From Lachnospiraceae bacterium (GTDB taxonomy: Bacteria > Bacillota > Clostridia > Lachnospirales > Lachnospiraceae): a DNA stretch of 64,000 nt. The stretch lies in contig JAKSRY010000008.1 of the NCBI GenBank assembly GCA_024403415.1, positions 1 through 64,000 on the forward strand. The letters run 5' to 3'. Position numbers and translations under genes: made by a program. How positions within the stretch are numbered: position 1 is the first letter of the stretch; each line of letters begins with the position of its first letter. This document shows positions 27,001 through 35,052 of the stretch, one piece after another. Below the pieces are notes generated by a model that did not search any database, was not told the DNA's origin, and worked only from the letters and a program-made list of their open reading frames with translations.

Positions 27001-27827
27001 ACATATATATTTGCAAGAATAAAGTTGCAAGACCTAAGGTATTTATTCCTGTAATGCCGGGTACAAACTGTGAATATGATACGACGAAGGCATTTGAGAG
27101 AGCGGGAGCAGATGTTGTAACAGGTATCTTTAGAAACAACTCTGTATCAGATATTGTTGATTCAGTTGATTTCTTTGTTAAGAACATTAATGATTCACAG
27201 ATTATCATGTTCCCCGGTGGATTCTCAGCAGGTGATGAACCTGATGGATCAGCTAAATTCTTTGCAACTGCGTTCAGAAATGAAAAGCTTAAGGAAGCAG
27301 TAACTAAGTTGCTCAATGAGCGTGACGGACTTGCTCTTGGTATTTGTAATGGTTTCCAGGCACTTATAAAGCTTGGTCTTGTGCCATATGGTGATATAGT
27401 AGGACAGAATAGTGATTCGCCTACACTTACATTCAATACCATAAATCGTCACATATCTAAGATGGCATATACGAAGGTTGTTTCAAATAAGTCACCATGG
27501 CTTAAGAAGGCAGAACTTGGAGCAACATACTGCAGTCCGGCATCTCATGGAGAAGGACGTTTCGTAGCACCGAAGGAGTGGCTCGACAAGCTTGTAGCCA
27601 ATGGTCAGGTTGCTACTGTATATGCAGATCCTGATGGTAATGTTTCAATGGATGAAGAGTGGAATATTAATGGCTCTTATATGTCAATTGAAGGTATTAC
27701 TTCACCTGATGGAAGAGTGCTTGGAAAGATGGCACACGCAGAAAGAAGAGATGATCTTGTTGCTATGAATATATATGGTGAGCAGGATCTTAAGATATTT
27801 GAAGCAGGCGTTGAATATTTCCTGTAA
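24009..27827 (+). CDS. purL: phosphoribosylformylglycinamidine synthase, single-chain form
   Basis: A 1272-residue FGAM synthase that contains the PurS-like N-domain, the two-part PurL synthase core (HTTFSTELV, NETHNHPTEIEPFGGAATCLGG, FGAGGVSVAIGELADG, GLPSIGGKDSMSG) and a C-terminal glutaminase. The glutaminase has its nucleophile Cys1113 in LGICNGFQALIKLG and the His/Glu pair in SHGEGRFVAP. It converts FGAR, glutamine and ATP to FGAM. Its product is the substrate of PurM, encoded 11 kb upstream. Firmicutes such as Bacillus use separate PurS, PurQ and PurL. The long single chain is typical of many Clostridia. A bidirectional terminator follows. Confidence 0.97.
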   Translation: MESVKRVYVEKKDPYSVKAAELKEEVKGYLGINGVTNVRIFITYDVQNLSEATFNEALTTVFSEPPVDNYFLDKIDIPENDRVFSVQFLPGQFDQRADSAVQCVKFLKADEDPVIQTSTTYVIEGNITDDEFARIKAYCINPVDSREIGLEVPETLIMDYEEPKDVIIFDGFKDLEEDELKKLYDSLELAMTFKDFLHIQNYFKNDENRDPSMTEIRVLDTYWSDHCRHTTFSTELVDISFEDGYYRTPIETAFESYKDTREEIYKDRDDKFICLMDLALMGMKKLKSAGMLDDMEQSDEINACSVVVPVSIDYGNGPEKEEWLVFFKNETHNHPTEIEPFGGAATCLGGAIRDPLSGRGYVYQAMRITGAADPTVPVADTIKGKLSQKKLVRGAASGYSSYGNQIGLATGFVKEIYHPNYVAKRMEIGAVMGAAPRKNVKRLTSDPGDIIILLGGRTGRDGCGGATGSSKVHTESSIEKCGAEVQKGNAPTERKIQRLFRRGEVSRLIKKCNDFGAGGVSVAIGELADGLVVDLDLVPKKYAGLDGTELAISESQERMAVVVDPSDVDEFLKYAAEENLEAISVATVTKEPRLVLKWRGKEIVNLKRAFLDTNGAHQETEVVVEVPSEEENYFKKNAISKVKEALDNGDVKSAFVNELEDLNVCSQKGLVEMFDASIGAGSVFMPYGGVNQLTETQTMVAKLPTLKGKTDVVTMMSYGFDPYLSSWSPYHGAIYAVTESMAKIVASGGYHKGIRFTFQEYFKRMTQDPKRWSQPFSALLGAYDAQIGFGLPSIGGKDSMSGTFNDIDVPPTLVSFAVDIAEGKNIITPELKEAGDSLVQFWFDKDEYDVPVYKHASHTFTFIHELIKSGKVKAAYALDSYGLFKGAAKMAFGNGLGVEFDSNLQAAELFENALCDIVIEVSDISVIDDIVKENEEYSELNYRLVGKVTKEAVFKYADAVLTMEEALASWKKPLEKVFPTKASKDTTKIDMPLYDSKDIYICKNKVARPKVFIPVMPGTNCEYDTTKAFERAGADVVTGIFRNNSVSDIVDSVDFFVKNINDSQIIMFPGGFSAGDEPDGSAKFFATAFRNEKLKEAVTKLLNERDGLALGICNGFQALIKLGLVPYGDIVGQNSDSPTLTFNTINRHISKMAYTKVVSNKSPWLKKAELGATYCSPASHGEGRFVAPKEWLDKLVANGQVATVYADPDGNVSMDEEWNINGSYMSIEGITSPDGRVLGKMAHAERRDDLVAMNIYGEQDLKIFEAGVEYFL

Positions 27828-27845
27828 TAGAGTATCTGACGAATA

Positions 27846-27875
27846 TAAAAAAGGCATCAGTAATGATGCCTTTTT
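27846..27875. terminator. bidirectional intrinsic terminator between purL and the FapA-like gene
   Basis: aaaaaaggcatca-gtaa-tgatgccttttt is symmetrical, with an A run before and a T run after the stem, so it can end both the purL transcript and the convergent minus-strand transcript. Confidence 0.93.
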
Positions 27876-27881
27876 ATTATT

Positions 27882-29276
27882 TTATTCGGATAACGATTCA
27901 ACAATTATTTCGTTATTATGGATTCTGAAGGTAACTTCTTTGACAGCTTCCGTAACAAGGTATGGTATAGAGCCGATGTATATTCGTACATTATCGTATA
28001 CGGTTCCTGTTATATTAATAAATGAGTTGGTTCTGTCGGCTTTGATTTTTTCATTCAGAACAGACAATTCATCTGAATATTCCTTTCTTGATGAGGAAAG
28101 CACAATTTTTGCCCGGGTAATCTGCATTTTGGTGTCATTGTACTTTTCCGGGTCCGAGGCCATGGCTGATTCAAGTGTTTCGAGATGATGATTAAAAGAA
28201 TTAATCTTTTGGTCTATTTCCTGAATCGCTTTGGTAAGTTCATTTGCTCTTAAGTAATATTCATGTGGGAGACCCGTACGAAGAAGAGTAGGTGTTCCAA
28301 CATTATTTCCGGCTTCTTTTACAATCACACCGCACATGCCATAGACTTCACTGTTTACTACATTTCCCACCTTTGATGTTACGATTATCTGATTTTCGGC
28401 AATTAATGTGGAATCCAGAACAGAATCAGCATATATATTACCCGCAGAATTAATCTTGCATCTTTCAACAAATTTGCAGGCAACATTTTCACCGGCTTTT
28501 ATTTCACAGGAATCTTTTCCCTGTACTCCTTTTTCGATTGTTATGCATTTGCCGGCCTCAAGTTTGCAGGCACCAACATGGCCATGTATATAGATGTTGC
28601 CGGTGGTTATTATTTCAAGACCGCTTCTTACATCTCCCGATACGTCAACGTCGCCGTCAAAATGTATATTACCTGTTTCCAAATCAAGGTCGCCGTTAAT
28701 CTGATACAGCTTTTCGATGGATATTCTGGAGCCATCCATTACAATATGCCCACTGAATTCGGCATAATAATTTATTTTGGAATCATCACTTTTAATACCC
28801 TTGCCGCGAAGAGGCATTAATTCTTTGCCGCGACCTAAAGCCGGCTGGATTTTACCATATATATCAATTCCGGGCTTTCCTTCTGTGGGTGGGATATAGG
28901 TAGCCAGAAGTTCTCCTTCCTTCACAAGGGCAAGACTTAGTGAATTTTTGTAATCCACTGAACCATCTGCATTAATCAGAGGTTTCTTTTTCATGTCATG
29001 CATATCTTTTTTGAAATCATAATAACCATTTTCGCCACGAGTGGCTGCGGTTCCTTTTGCAACACAGACATACTGCTCATACATGACATGCTCAATCATG
29101 GCATTTATTGCAACCTGACTTATTCCGGATGTGATTTTTTGTGACGTGAGGAACTCCATGACCATATTTTCCGTAATGAGATGATCTTCATCCTGATCTG
29201 AGGCATGAAGACACATAAGCGCATGCATTCCGCTGTTATCAACTTTTAGAGTGCACCAGCTACAGTCAATTGTCAT
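27882..29276 (-). CDS. FapA/DUF342 family protein
   Basis: A 464-residue protein of the FapA (DUF342) type. The N-terminal part (about 30-110) is the small FapA N-domain. Residues from about 120 to 330 form a stretch of short beta repeats (IHFDGDVDVSGDVRSG, NIYIHGHVGACKLEAGK, NIYADSVLDS) like a right-handed helix of polymer-forming type. The C-terminal third is a coiled coil (ELTKAIQEIDQKINSFNHHL and on). Some members act in flagellar or cell-envelope assembly. The role here is not known. No flagellar gene is nearby. AAGGAGGG precedes the ATG. Confidence 0.88.
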   Translation of the reverse strand: MTIDCSWCTLKVDNSGMHALMCLHASDQDEDHLITENMVMEFLTSQKITSGISQVAINAMIEHVMYEQYVCVAKGTAATRGENGYYDFKKDMHDMKKKPLINADGSVDYKNSLSLALVKEGELLATYIPPTEGKPGIDIYGKIQPALGRGKELMPLRGKGIKSDDSKINYYAEFSGHIVMDGSRISIEKLYQINGDLDLETGNIHFDGDVDVSGDVRSGLEIITTGNIYIHGHVGACKLEAGKCITIEKGVQGKDSCEIKAGENVACKFVERCKINSAGNIYADSVLDSTLIAENQIIVTSKVGNVVNSEVYGMCGVIVKEAGNNVGTPTLLRTGLPHEYYLRANELTKAIQEIDQKINSFNHHLETLESAMASDPEKYNDTKMQITRAKIVLSSSRKEYSDELSVLNEKIKADRTNSFINITGTVYDNVRIYIGSIPYLVTEAVKEVTFRIHNNEIIVESLSE

Positions 29277-29320
29277 AGCAATCCCTCCTTATAGAATATA
29301 TATCGGTTTGAATTACTGAA

Positions 29321-29632
29321 TTATTTATCGCCTAAAGACCGACGATTATGCTGCCTGTCTGAAAGCCAGATTAATACGAAGGCCACAACAGGGACAACCA
29401 GAGTAAGATAGATGCACATCATAAACATGCTATCTTTATAGGATGCTCCGAGTAAAGCTATAATCAGTGTAGAAAGATATAGAAGCACTAATAAAGCAAG
29501 GGACACCCAGGCAACTATTTTTTTGAATAAACGGTTGCTTTTGGCGGGAGCAGAAACGGTTTCACATCCTGACATTTCGTTGGTATCAGGAATGTTTACA
29601 TTGTTATTTTCATTTTCATTTATCTTTGGCAT
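29321..29632 (-). CDS. small two-helix membrane protein
   Basis: A 103-residue protein with an Asn-rich, acidic N-terminal tail, then two hydrophobic segments (about 38-62 and 68-92) and a short basic end. AGGGGAA precedes the ATG. It is upstream of, and on the same strand as, the FapA-like gene, with a 44-base gap, so the two may form an operon. No function is known. Confidence 0.65.
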   Translation of the reverse strand: MPKINENENNNVNIPDTNEMSGCETVSAPAKSNRLFKKIVAWVSLALLVLLYLSTLIIALLGASYKDSMFMMCIYLTLVVPVVAFVLIWLSDRQHNRRSLGDK

Positions 29633-29746
29633 ATATTTTCCCCTGTTGCTTTATTATTGAAAGTTTCTTATAAATGCATTATACTAAATAATATTGTTTT
29701 GGACACTACTATTTTAAAATATAGGTTTGAAAGGAGTATTATTACT

Positions 29747-30250
29747 ATGGCTTTACTTGAACAGTGGCGCGATATGGCGTATTCAGATAAAGTTCCTCAG
29801 CAGAAATTACAGAAATTATGGCAGGACTATTTTGCTAAAGAAAAGGAAATTTATGAGCAGTTACTTGAGAACCCTACTGAGGTTGTAACAGGTACAGTTA
29901 AGGAACTTGCTGACAAATATAAAGTTGATATTATGACAATGACAGGTTTCCTTGATGGAATCAATGATTCTCTTAAGGAAGCAAATCCCATTGAAGAGAT
30001 GGAAGAAGATACCAAGGTAAATCTTGGATTTGAATTAGAACTTCTTTACAAGAACATGGTTGCCGCTGATGCTGACTGGCTCTATGGACTTACTCAGTGG
30101 GAAAAGATTTTTGATGAAGAAAAGCGTAAGGCTCTTTATACAGAACAGAAGAGATCTTCAATTATTGTTAAAGAAGCTAAAGTTTATCCCAACGATCCCT
30201 GCCCATGTGGTTCAGGAAAAAAATATAAAAAATGTTGTGGTAAAAAATAA
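29747..30250 (+). CDS. SEC-C metal-binding motif protein
   Basis: The ATG at 29747 has AAAGGAG upstream, so a long in-frame N-terminal extension is excluded. The 167-residue product is helical and ends in a SEC-C zinc motif, [13 protein letters not shown], as found at the C-terminus of SecA. There is no ATPase region, so it is not SecA. It lies 22 bases before thrS, on the same strand. Similar small proteins occur across Clostridia and their partner is unknown. Confidence 0.82.
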   Translation: MALLEQWRDMAYSDKVPQQKLQKLWQDYFAKEKEIYEQLLENPTEVVTGTVKELADKYKVDIMTMTGFLDGINDSLKEANPIEEMEEDTKVNLGFELELLYKNMVAADADWLYGLTQWEKIFDEEKRKALYTEQKRSSIIVKEAKVYPNDPCPCGSGKKYKKCCGKK

Positions 30251-30272
30251 GAATTAAGAAAGGGAAAGAATC

Positions 30273-32240
30273 ATGAAAGTAACATTGAAGGACGGAAGTA
30301 GTAAAGAATACGCGTCTGCCATGAGTATTTATGATATCGCTATGGATATTAGCGAAGGTCTTGCTCGTGTTGCAGTTGCAGGTGAAGTTGATGGAGAAGT
30401 TAAGGATCTTCGAACTACCCTGACTACAGACTGTACCTTGAATATACTTACAGCCAACGATCAGGAAGGTCTCAGAGTATTAAGACATACATGCTCGCAT
30501 GTTCTTGCAGAAGCCGTTAAGGTGCTTCGCCCAAATGCAAAGCTTGCAATTGGACCGGCTATTGATGAAGGCTTTTATTATGATTTTGATACAGAACCTT
30601 TTTCACGCGAGGATTTGGATGCCATTGAAGCCGAAATGAAGAAAATCATTAAGGCCGGTAACAGATTAGAGCGTTTCGAACTTCCACGAGCAGAAGCGAT
30701 TAAGTTTATGGCAGACAGAGAGGAGCCTTATAAGGTTGAACTTATTGAGGACCTCCCCGAGGATGCGATTATTTCATTCTATTCACAGGGCGATGCCTTT
30801 ACAGATTTGTGTGCAGGTCCGCACCTTATGAATACTAAGGGAATTAAGGCATTTAAGCTTACATCAAGTTCAATGGCATACTGGAGAGGAGATTCCAATA
30901 AAGCTCGTCTTCAGAGAATATATGGATCGGCTTTTGCAAATAAAGATGATTTGAATGCATATCTTGCACATCTTGAAGATATTAAGATGCGTGATCATAA
31001 TAAGCTCGGAAGAGAAATGAAATTATTCCTTACAGCTGACGTTATCGGACAGGGATTGCCTTTGTTTACCCCTAAGGGAACAAAGATGATCATGAAACTT
31101 CAGCGCTGGATAGAAGATCTTGAAGATAATGAGTGGGGTTATGTACGTACCAGAACTCCTCTTATGGCTAAATCAGATCTTTATAAGATTTCAGGACACT
31201 GGGATCATTACCAGGATGGTATGTTTATACTTAATGAAGGTAATGAAGATAAGGAAGTTATGGCACTTCGTCCAATGACATGTCCGTTCCAGTATTATGT
31301 ATATATGAATGAACAGCATTCATACAGAGATCTTCCATACAGAATGGCAGAGACATCTACACTCTTCAGAAATGAAGATTCCGGAGAAATGCATGGACTT
31401 ACAAGAGTTCGTCAGTTCACAATTACAGAGGCTCATATTATATTGAGACCTGACCAGGCAGAAGAAGAGCTTACGAAGTGTGTTGAACTTTGTAATTATG
31501 TTATGAAGACTCTCGGAATTGATGGAGATGTAACATACAGACTCTCAAAATGGGATCCCAATAATAAGACAAAGTACCTCGGTGATGATAAATACTGGGA
31601 TGAAACCCAGGCATATCTCAGAAATGTAATGCAGAAGAACAATATTACATTTACAGAAGCCGATGGAGAAGCTGCATTCTATGGACCAAAGATTGATATA
31701 CAGGCTAAGAATGTATACGGTAAGGAAGATACAATGGTTACAATTCAGCTTGACTGTGCTGCAGCAGAAAAGTTTGGAATGTATTATATTGATGAAAATG
31801 GTGAAAAGGTCAGACCATGGATTATTCATAGAACATCAATGGGATGCTATGAAAGAACACTTGCCTGGCTTATTGAGCATTATGCAGGTAAGTTCCCTAC
31901 ATGGATGTGCGCGGAGCAGGTTAGAATTCTTCCTATTTCGGACAAATATATCGATTATGCAAATAAGGTAGCTGCTGCTTTGAAGAAGGCAAAGGTTGAT
32001 GTGACTGTTGATTCAAGATCTGAAAAGATTGGTTACAAGATTAGAGAGGCACGACTTGATAAGCTTCCATATATGTTAGTTGTAGGTGAAAAGGAGGAAG
32101 CTGATTCAACTGTTTCTGTAAGAAGCCGTTTCGCCGGTGATGAAGGTATCAAGACACTCGATGAATTTGTTGCTCAGATTGTAGAAGAAATCGAAAACAA
32201 GACAATCCGTGAGGAGATTCCCGAGGATGAGCGTAAGTAA
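30273..32240 (+). CDS. thrS: threonyl-tRNA synthetase
   Basis: A 655-residue class II synthetase. It has a TGS domain (1-61), an editing domain with the HTCSH motif at 72-76 and CAGPHL, and a catalytic core with motif 2 (RNEDSGEMHGLTRVRQF) and motif 3 (GCYERTLAWLIEHY). The anticodon-binding domain runs to the end. No T-box leader is seen: the upstream SEC-C gene ends only 22 bases away. The final codons overlap the start of the next gene by 14 bases. Confidence 0.97.
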   Translation: MKVTLKDGSSKEYASAMSIYDIAMDISEGLARVAVAGEVDGEVKDLRTTLTTDCTLNILTANDQEGLRVLRHTCSHVLAEAVKVLRPNAKLAIGPAIDEGFYYDFDTEPFSREDLDAIEAEMKKIIKAGNRLERFELPRAEAIKFMADREEPYKVELIEDLPEDAIISFYSQGDAFTDLCAGPHLMNTKGIKAFKLTSSSMAYWRGDSNKARLQRIYGSAFANKDDLNAYLAHLEDIKMRDHNKLGREMKLFLTADVIGQGLPLFTPKGTKMIMKLQRWIEDLEDNEWGYVRTRTPLMAKSDLYKISGHWDHYQDGMFILNEGNEDKEVMALRPMTCPFQYYVYMNEQHSYRDLPYRMAETSTLFRNEDSGEMHGLTRVRQFTITEAHIILRPDQAEEELTKCVELCNYVMKTLGIDGDVTYRLSKWDPNNKTKYLGDDKYWDETQAYLRNVMQKNNITFTEADGEAAFYGPKIDIQAKNVYGKEDTMVTIQLDCAAAEKFGMYYIDENGEKVRPWIIHRTSMGCYERTLAWLIEHYAGKFPTWMCAEQVRILPISDKYIDYANKVAAALKKAKVDVTVDSRSEKIGYKIREARLDKLPYMLVVGEKEEADSTVSVRSRFAGDEGIKTLDEFVAQIVEEIENKTIREEIPEDERK

Positions 32241-32859
32241 ATTTAAGAACGTAATTATTATGATTGCCGTTACCGTTATGGTAGCGGCAATTACAATAGG
32301 ATGTAGTGAAAAGCATACAACTGTTGCCGATAATATTAAAGATGCGACATCTGCAGATGATTATATTGAAATTGGTCATTTTCAGGTTAAGAGCTCCGAA
32401 AAGAATGATAACGAGGAAATTGATTATTGTGCAATAATGATTCCGGAAGGATATCATAAAATTGAAGGCAACAATGGAATGTATGTGAGTGATATTTATC
32501 CTTTAGATGCCTCGAATGTATATTATACGATTCAGGAATTATCAGAGGGCGGAACAGTTAGCGATGATTTGAACCGGGATGACTATAAGCAGACAGTTGA
32601 GAACGCCTATTCAGAGATGGGTAAGAATATATCACTTATAATCGATGATTTCCAAAAAGAAGATATGCAGGGCGTCCCTGTATACAGAATAAGAAGTCAC
32701 TATTCGTATGAAAATAATGAGGTTCAGCAGTTAGCATATATTATTAAAGCAAAGCAGACACATGTTATTACGTATACGCAGCTGAATGATGATGATTTAT
32801 TTGCAGATTTTGAGACTTTCGAAGGTAATATCAGACTTGTCAGAAAAGCTTCATATTAA
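32227..32859 (+). CDS. putative lipoprotein
   Basis: The ATG at 32227 lies inside the 3' end of thrS, with GAGGAG 10 bases before it. The 210-residue product has a signal segment (FKNVIIMIAVTVMVAAITIGC) with a possible lipidation Cys at about residue 23. The -3 position of the lipobox (Thr) is not ideal. The mature part is acidic, with a beta-rich region (FQVKSSEKNDNEEIDYCAIM onwards) and no recognised domain. The overlap with thrS means coupled expression with a translation enzyme, for no evident reason. Confidence 0.65.
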   Translation: MSVSKFKNVIIMIAVTVMVAAITIGCSEKHTTVADNIKDATSADDYIEIGHFQVKSSEKNDNEEIDYCAIMIPEGYHKIEGNNGMYVSDIYPLDASNVYYTIQELSEGGTVSDDLNRDDYKQTVENAYSEMGKNISLIIDDFQKEDMQGVPVYRIRSHYSYENNEVQQLAYIIKAKQTHVITYTQLNDDDLFADFETFEGNIRLVRKASY

Positions 32860-32876
32860 TATTTGATGTAAATGTG

Positions 32877-32905
32877 TTGACACTATAGTATTTTAATGAT
32901 ATTCT
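32877..32905 (+). promoter_or_regulatory. candidate sigma-A promoter of the infC operon
   Basis: TTGACA, a 17-base spacer and TATTCT, about 160 bases before infC. The start point would be near 32912, leaving a long structured leader. Confidence 0.75.
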
Positions 32906-32911
32906 ATACAA

Positions 32912-33065
32912 GGTTTATGAGTAAAGAAAGTAGAGTATCCACTCTCACCTTACAGCGATTGGGCTCGTAAGTGTTAATACTTATAACACTTTCTTTGATT
33001 GTGTTTGTGTATGTTGGTGGATTGCGTATGCTTTCCACCTTTTTTTGATTTTGGAGGGTACGGAG
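32912..33065 (+). promoter_or_regulatory. structured infC-rpmI-rplT leader (L20-leader type)
   Basis: The leader holds a small hairpin (agagt-atcc-actct, 32932-32945), an 8-bp hairpin (aagtgtta with taacactt, 32969-32991) and a terminator just before infC. Firmicutes infC operons are known to be controlled by L20 binding to such a leader and causing early termination. The position and layout fit. I did not test the covariance model, so the L20 assignment rests on context. Confidence 0.7.
33016..33046 (+). terminator. attenuator in the infC leader
   Basis: ggtgga-(12 bases)-tccacc is followed by seven T residues. The infC Shine-Dalgarno GGAGGG starts seven bases after the T run. The place, between promoter and first gene, marks it as a regulated terminator rather than an operon end. 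Confidence 0.88.
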
Positions 33066-33572
33066 ATTAGCGACTTATTAATTAATGAGGAAATTAAAGA
33101 CAAGGAAGTCAGAGTTATTGGCGAAGATGGCGAGCAGCTTGGAATTATGTCTGTGAAAGAAGCACTGGCATTAGCTGATGAAGCCGGAGTAGATTTAGTT
33201 AAGATTGCACCTACTGCTAAACCACCGGTGTGCAGAATAGTTGATTATGGCAAGCTTAAGTATGAACAGACAAGAAAAGAAAAAGAAGCTAAGAAAAAGC
33301 AGCATGTTGTCGAAGTAAAAGAAATTAGACTTACACCTAATATTGATACTAATGATATTAATACAAAGGCCAATTCTGCAAGAAAGTTCCTTCAGAAGGG
33401 TGACAGAGTTAAGGTAACACTTCGTTTCAGAGGACGTGAGATGGCGCATATGGCAGCTTCCAAGCATATCCTTGATGATTTTGCCGAGATGCTTTCTGAT
33501 TGTGCTGTTGTTGATAAGGCTCCTAAAGTTGAAGGAAGAGCAATGACAATGTTTTTGACTGAGAAGAAATAA
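33066..33572 (+). CDS. infC: translation initiation factor IF-3, starting at AUU
   Basis: The 168-residue IF-3 begins with the typical SDLLINEEIKDKEVRVIGEDG segment and has both domains (KPPVCRIVDYGKLKYEQ, IRLTPNIDTNDINTK, DRVKVTLRFRGREMAH). The only start that keeps a correct distance from the ribosome site GGAGGG (33053-33058) is the ATT at 33066, 7 bases downstream. The in-frame TTG at 33045 lies before that site and is not usable. AUU starts in infC let IF-3 limit its own synthesis in E. coli. It binds the 30S subunit and checks the initiator tRNA and start codon. Confidence 0.92.
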   Translation: MSDLLINEEIKDKEVRVIGEDGEQLGIMSVKEALALADEAGVDLVKIAPTAKPPVCRIVDYGKLKYEQTRKEKEAKKKQHVVEVKEIRLTPNIDTNDINTKANSARKFLQKGDRVKVTLRFRGREMAHMAASKHILDDFAEMLSDCAVVDKAPKVEGRAMTMFLTEKK

Positions 33573-33622
33573 ATTCAAATTCAGTTAAGATAAATATTTG
33601 AGAGAACCAGGAGGAAATTGTT

Positions 33623-33820
33623 ATGCCAAAAATGAAAACAAACAGATCCGCTGCAAAGCGTTTCACAAAGACCGGTACAGGTAAGTTAAAGAGAAATAAG
33701 GCTAATAAGTCACACATCTTGACAAAGAAAACTACTAAGAGAAAACGTAATCTTCGTCAGAGCGCTATGACTGATTTGACAAACGAGAAGAACATGAAGA
33801 AGATTATGCCTTACATCTAA
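33623..33820 (+). CDS. rpmI: ribosomal protein L35
   Basis: A 65-residue basic protein starting [20 protein letters not shown] and ending [12 protein letters not shown], the standard L35 pattern. AGGAGG precedes the ATG. It is the middle gene of the infC-rpmI-rplT operon. Confidence 0.97.
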   Translation: MPKMKTNRSAAKRFTKTGTGKLKRNKANKSHILTKKTTKRKRNLRQSAMTDLTNEKNMKKIMPYI

Positions 33821-33844
33821 GGTGCTTTGTAGGAGGAAATTGAA

Positions 33845-34201
33845 ATGGCTAGAATTAAAGGTGGCTTAAATGCCAAGAAAAAGCATAATAGAGTATTAAA
33901 GTTAGCAAAAGGTTACAGAGGAGCTCGTTCTAAGCAGTATAGAGTTGCTAAGCAGTCAGTTATGAGAGCACTTGCTTCTGCATATGCAGGACGTAAGGAA
34001 AGAAAGCGTCAGATGAGACAGCTTTGGATTGCTCGTATCAATGCAGCTGCCAGACTTAATGGTCTTTCATACAGCAAATTTATGTATGGACTTAAGCTTG
34101 CAGAAGTAACACTTAACAGAAAGATGCTTGCTGAAATGGCAGTTAATGATGCTGCTGGTTTTGCAGCTCTTGCAGAAATCGCTAAGTCTAAGCTTGCTTA
34201 A
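33845..34201 (+). CDS. rplT: ribosomal protein L20
   Basis: A 118-residue basic protein with [26 protein letters not shown] at the start (the RNA-binding extension) and [20 protein letters not shown] in the globular part. It binds 23S rRNA early in 50S assembly and is the likely repressor acting on the operon leader. AGGAGG precedes the ATG, and a terminator follows the gene. Confidence 0.97.
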   Translation: MARIKGGLNAKKKHNRVLKLAKGYRGARSKQYRVAKQSVMRALASAYAGRKERKRQMRQLWIARINAAARLNGLSYSKFMYGLKLAEVTLNRKMLAEMAVNDAAGFAALAEIAKSKLA

Positions 34202-34245
34202 TAAGTAGTACTTTGATTTAGAAATTGAATTATAATTTTGTTATT

Positions 34246-34276
34246 AAAGACCGGGAACATTAATCCCGGTCTTTTT
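34246..34276 (+). terminator. intrinsic terminator of the infC operon
   Basis: aaagaccggga-acattaa-tcccggtcttttt, an 11-bp stem with a T run, 45 bases after rplT. Confidence 0.95.
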
Positions 34277-34299
34277 AAGAATAATATGGAAAAGTTGCT

Positions 34300-35052
34300 A
34301 TGAAAAATGATATTGAATTGAGACATATTTTAGATCTTGCAGAAAAATCCTACAGGAACAATCAATACACTTTTACCGATTTTCTGAATACAGCACAATT
34401 ATCGGATTTTTATGATAATCTATCAAATATTCCACCTTGCGGTTTTGCTGTTTTTGGTGGCTATGACGGCGCTGAAAGAGTATTAATCAGATTTGGAAAA
34501 GAAGAGGATCTTGGATATGTTGAAGATTTTCCTATAACATACGTAAATATCCGTCCCGTTGCTGAAAAATTCGCTGATTCACTGAATCATAGAGATGTTT
34601 TGGGAACCATAATGAATCTGGGAATGGATAGAGAAAAACTTGGTGACATTCTTATAAAAGATAATAAGATATGGATTATAGCAACTAAAACACTGGCTGA
34701 ACTGATAGTAAGCGAAATAACCCGAATTAAGCACACAACTGTGATATGCCAAATAGAAGATACGATGCCTGAGATGTTAAAAGCCGAATTTGAAACACTG
34801 ATAATTCAGGCTTCCAGCGAGAGAATTGATGGTGTTGTTGCAAAAGTATGCAAACTTTCAAGAAATGAAGTCGCCAAAATGTTTGTCGAGGGCAAAATTG
34901 CAATTAACGGACGCAGTATGTCAAATCACAGTTATACTCTGAAGGATAACGATATAATATCGGTCAGAGGATATGGCAAATATCTTTATCGCGGTGTAGA
35001 TAGAACAACGAAAAAAGGAAAACTTAATATAGTAGTAGATAAGTACGTCTAA
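34300..35052 (+). CDS. ylmH: YlmH-type S4-domain RNA-binding protein
   Basis: A 250-residue protein with a mixed alpha/beta N-terminal region (RVLIRFGKEEDLGYVEDFPITYV) and a C-terminal S4 domain at about 180-240 (RIDGVVAKVCKLSRNEVAKMF, then GKIAINGRSMSNHSYTLKDNDIISVRGYG). YlmH proteins are usually coded in the cell-division ylm cluster, and recent work links them to rescue of stalled 50S subunits. Here the gene stands alone, and its stop overlaps by four bases the stop of the convergent GTPase-NYN gene, also a ribosome-related protein. No Shine-Dalgarno site stands out before the ATG. Confidence 0.88.
   Translation: MKNDIELRHILDLAEKSYRNNQYTFTDFLNTAQLSDFYDNLSNIPPCGFAVFGGYDGAERVLIRFGKEEDLGYVEDFPITYVNIRPVAEKFADSLNHRDVLGTIMNLGMDREKLGDILIKDNKIWIIATKTLAELIVSEITRIKHTTVICQIEDTMPEMLKAEFETLIIQASSERIDGVVAKVCKLSRNEVAKMFVEGKIAINGRSMSNHSYTLKDNDIISVRGYGKYLYRGVDRTTKKGKLNIVVDKYV

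Noticed and set aside
29678..29683. Promoter of the minus-strand 103-residue protein (TATAAT on the minus strand)
   Set aside because: The -10 box is perfect but no acceptable -35 hexamer is found at 16-19 bases. A/T-rich DNA gives such boxes by chance.
30251..30272. T-box leader in front of thrS
   Set aside because: Only 22 bases separate it from the SEC-C gene, leaving no room. No terminator or specifier-like structure is present.
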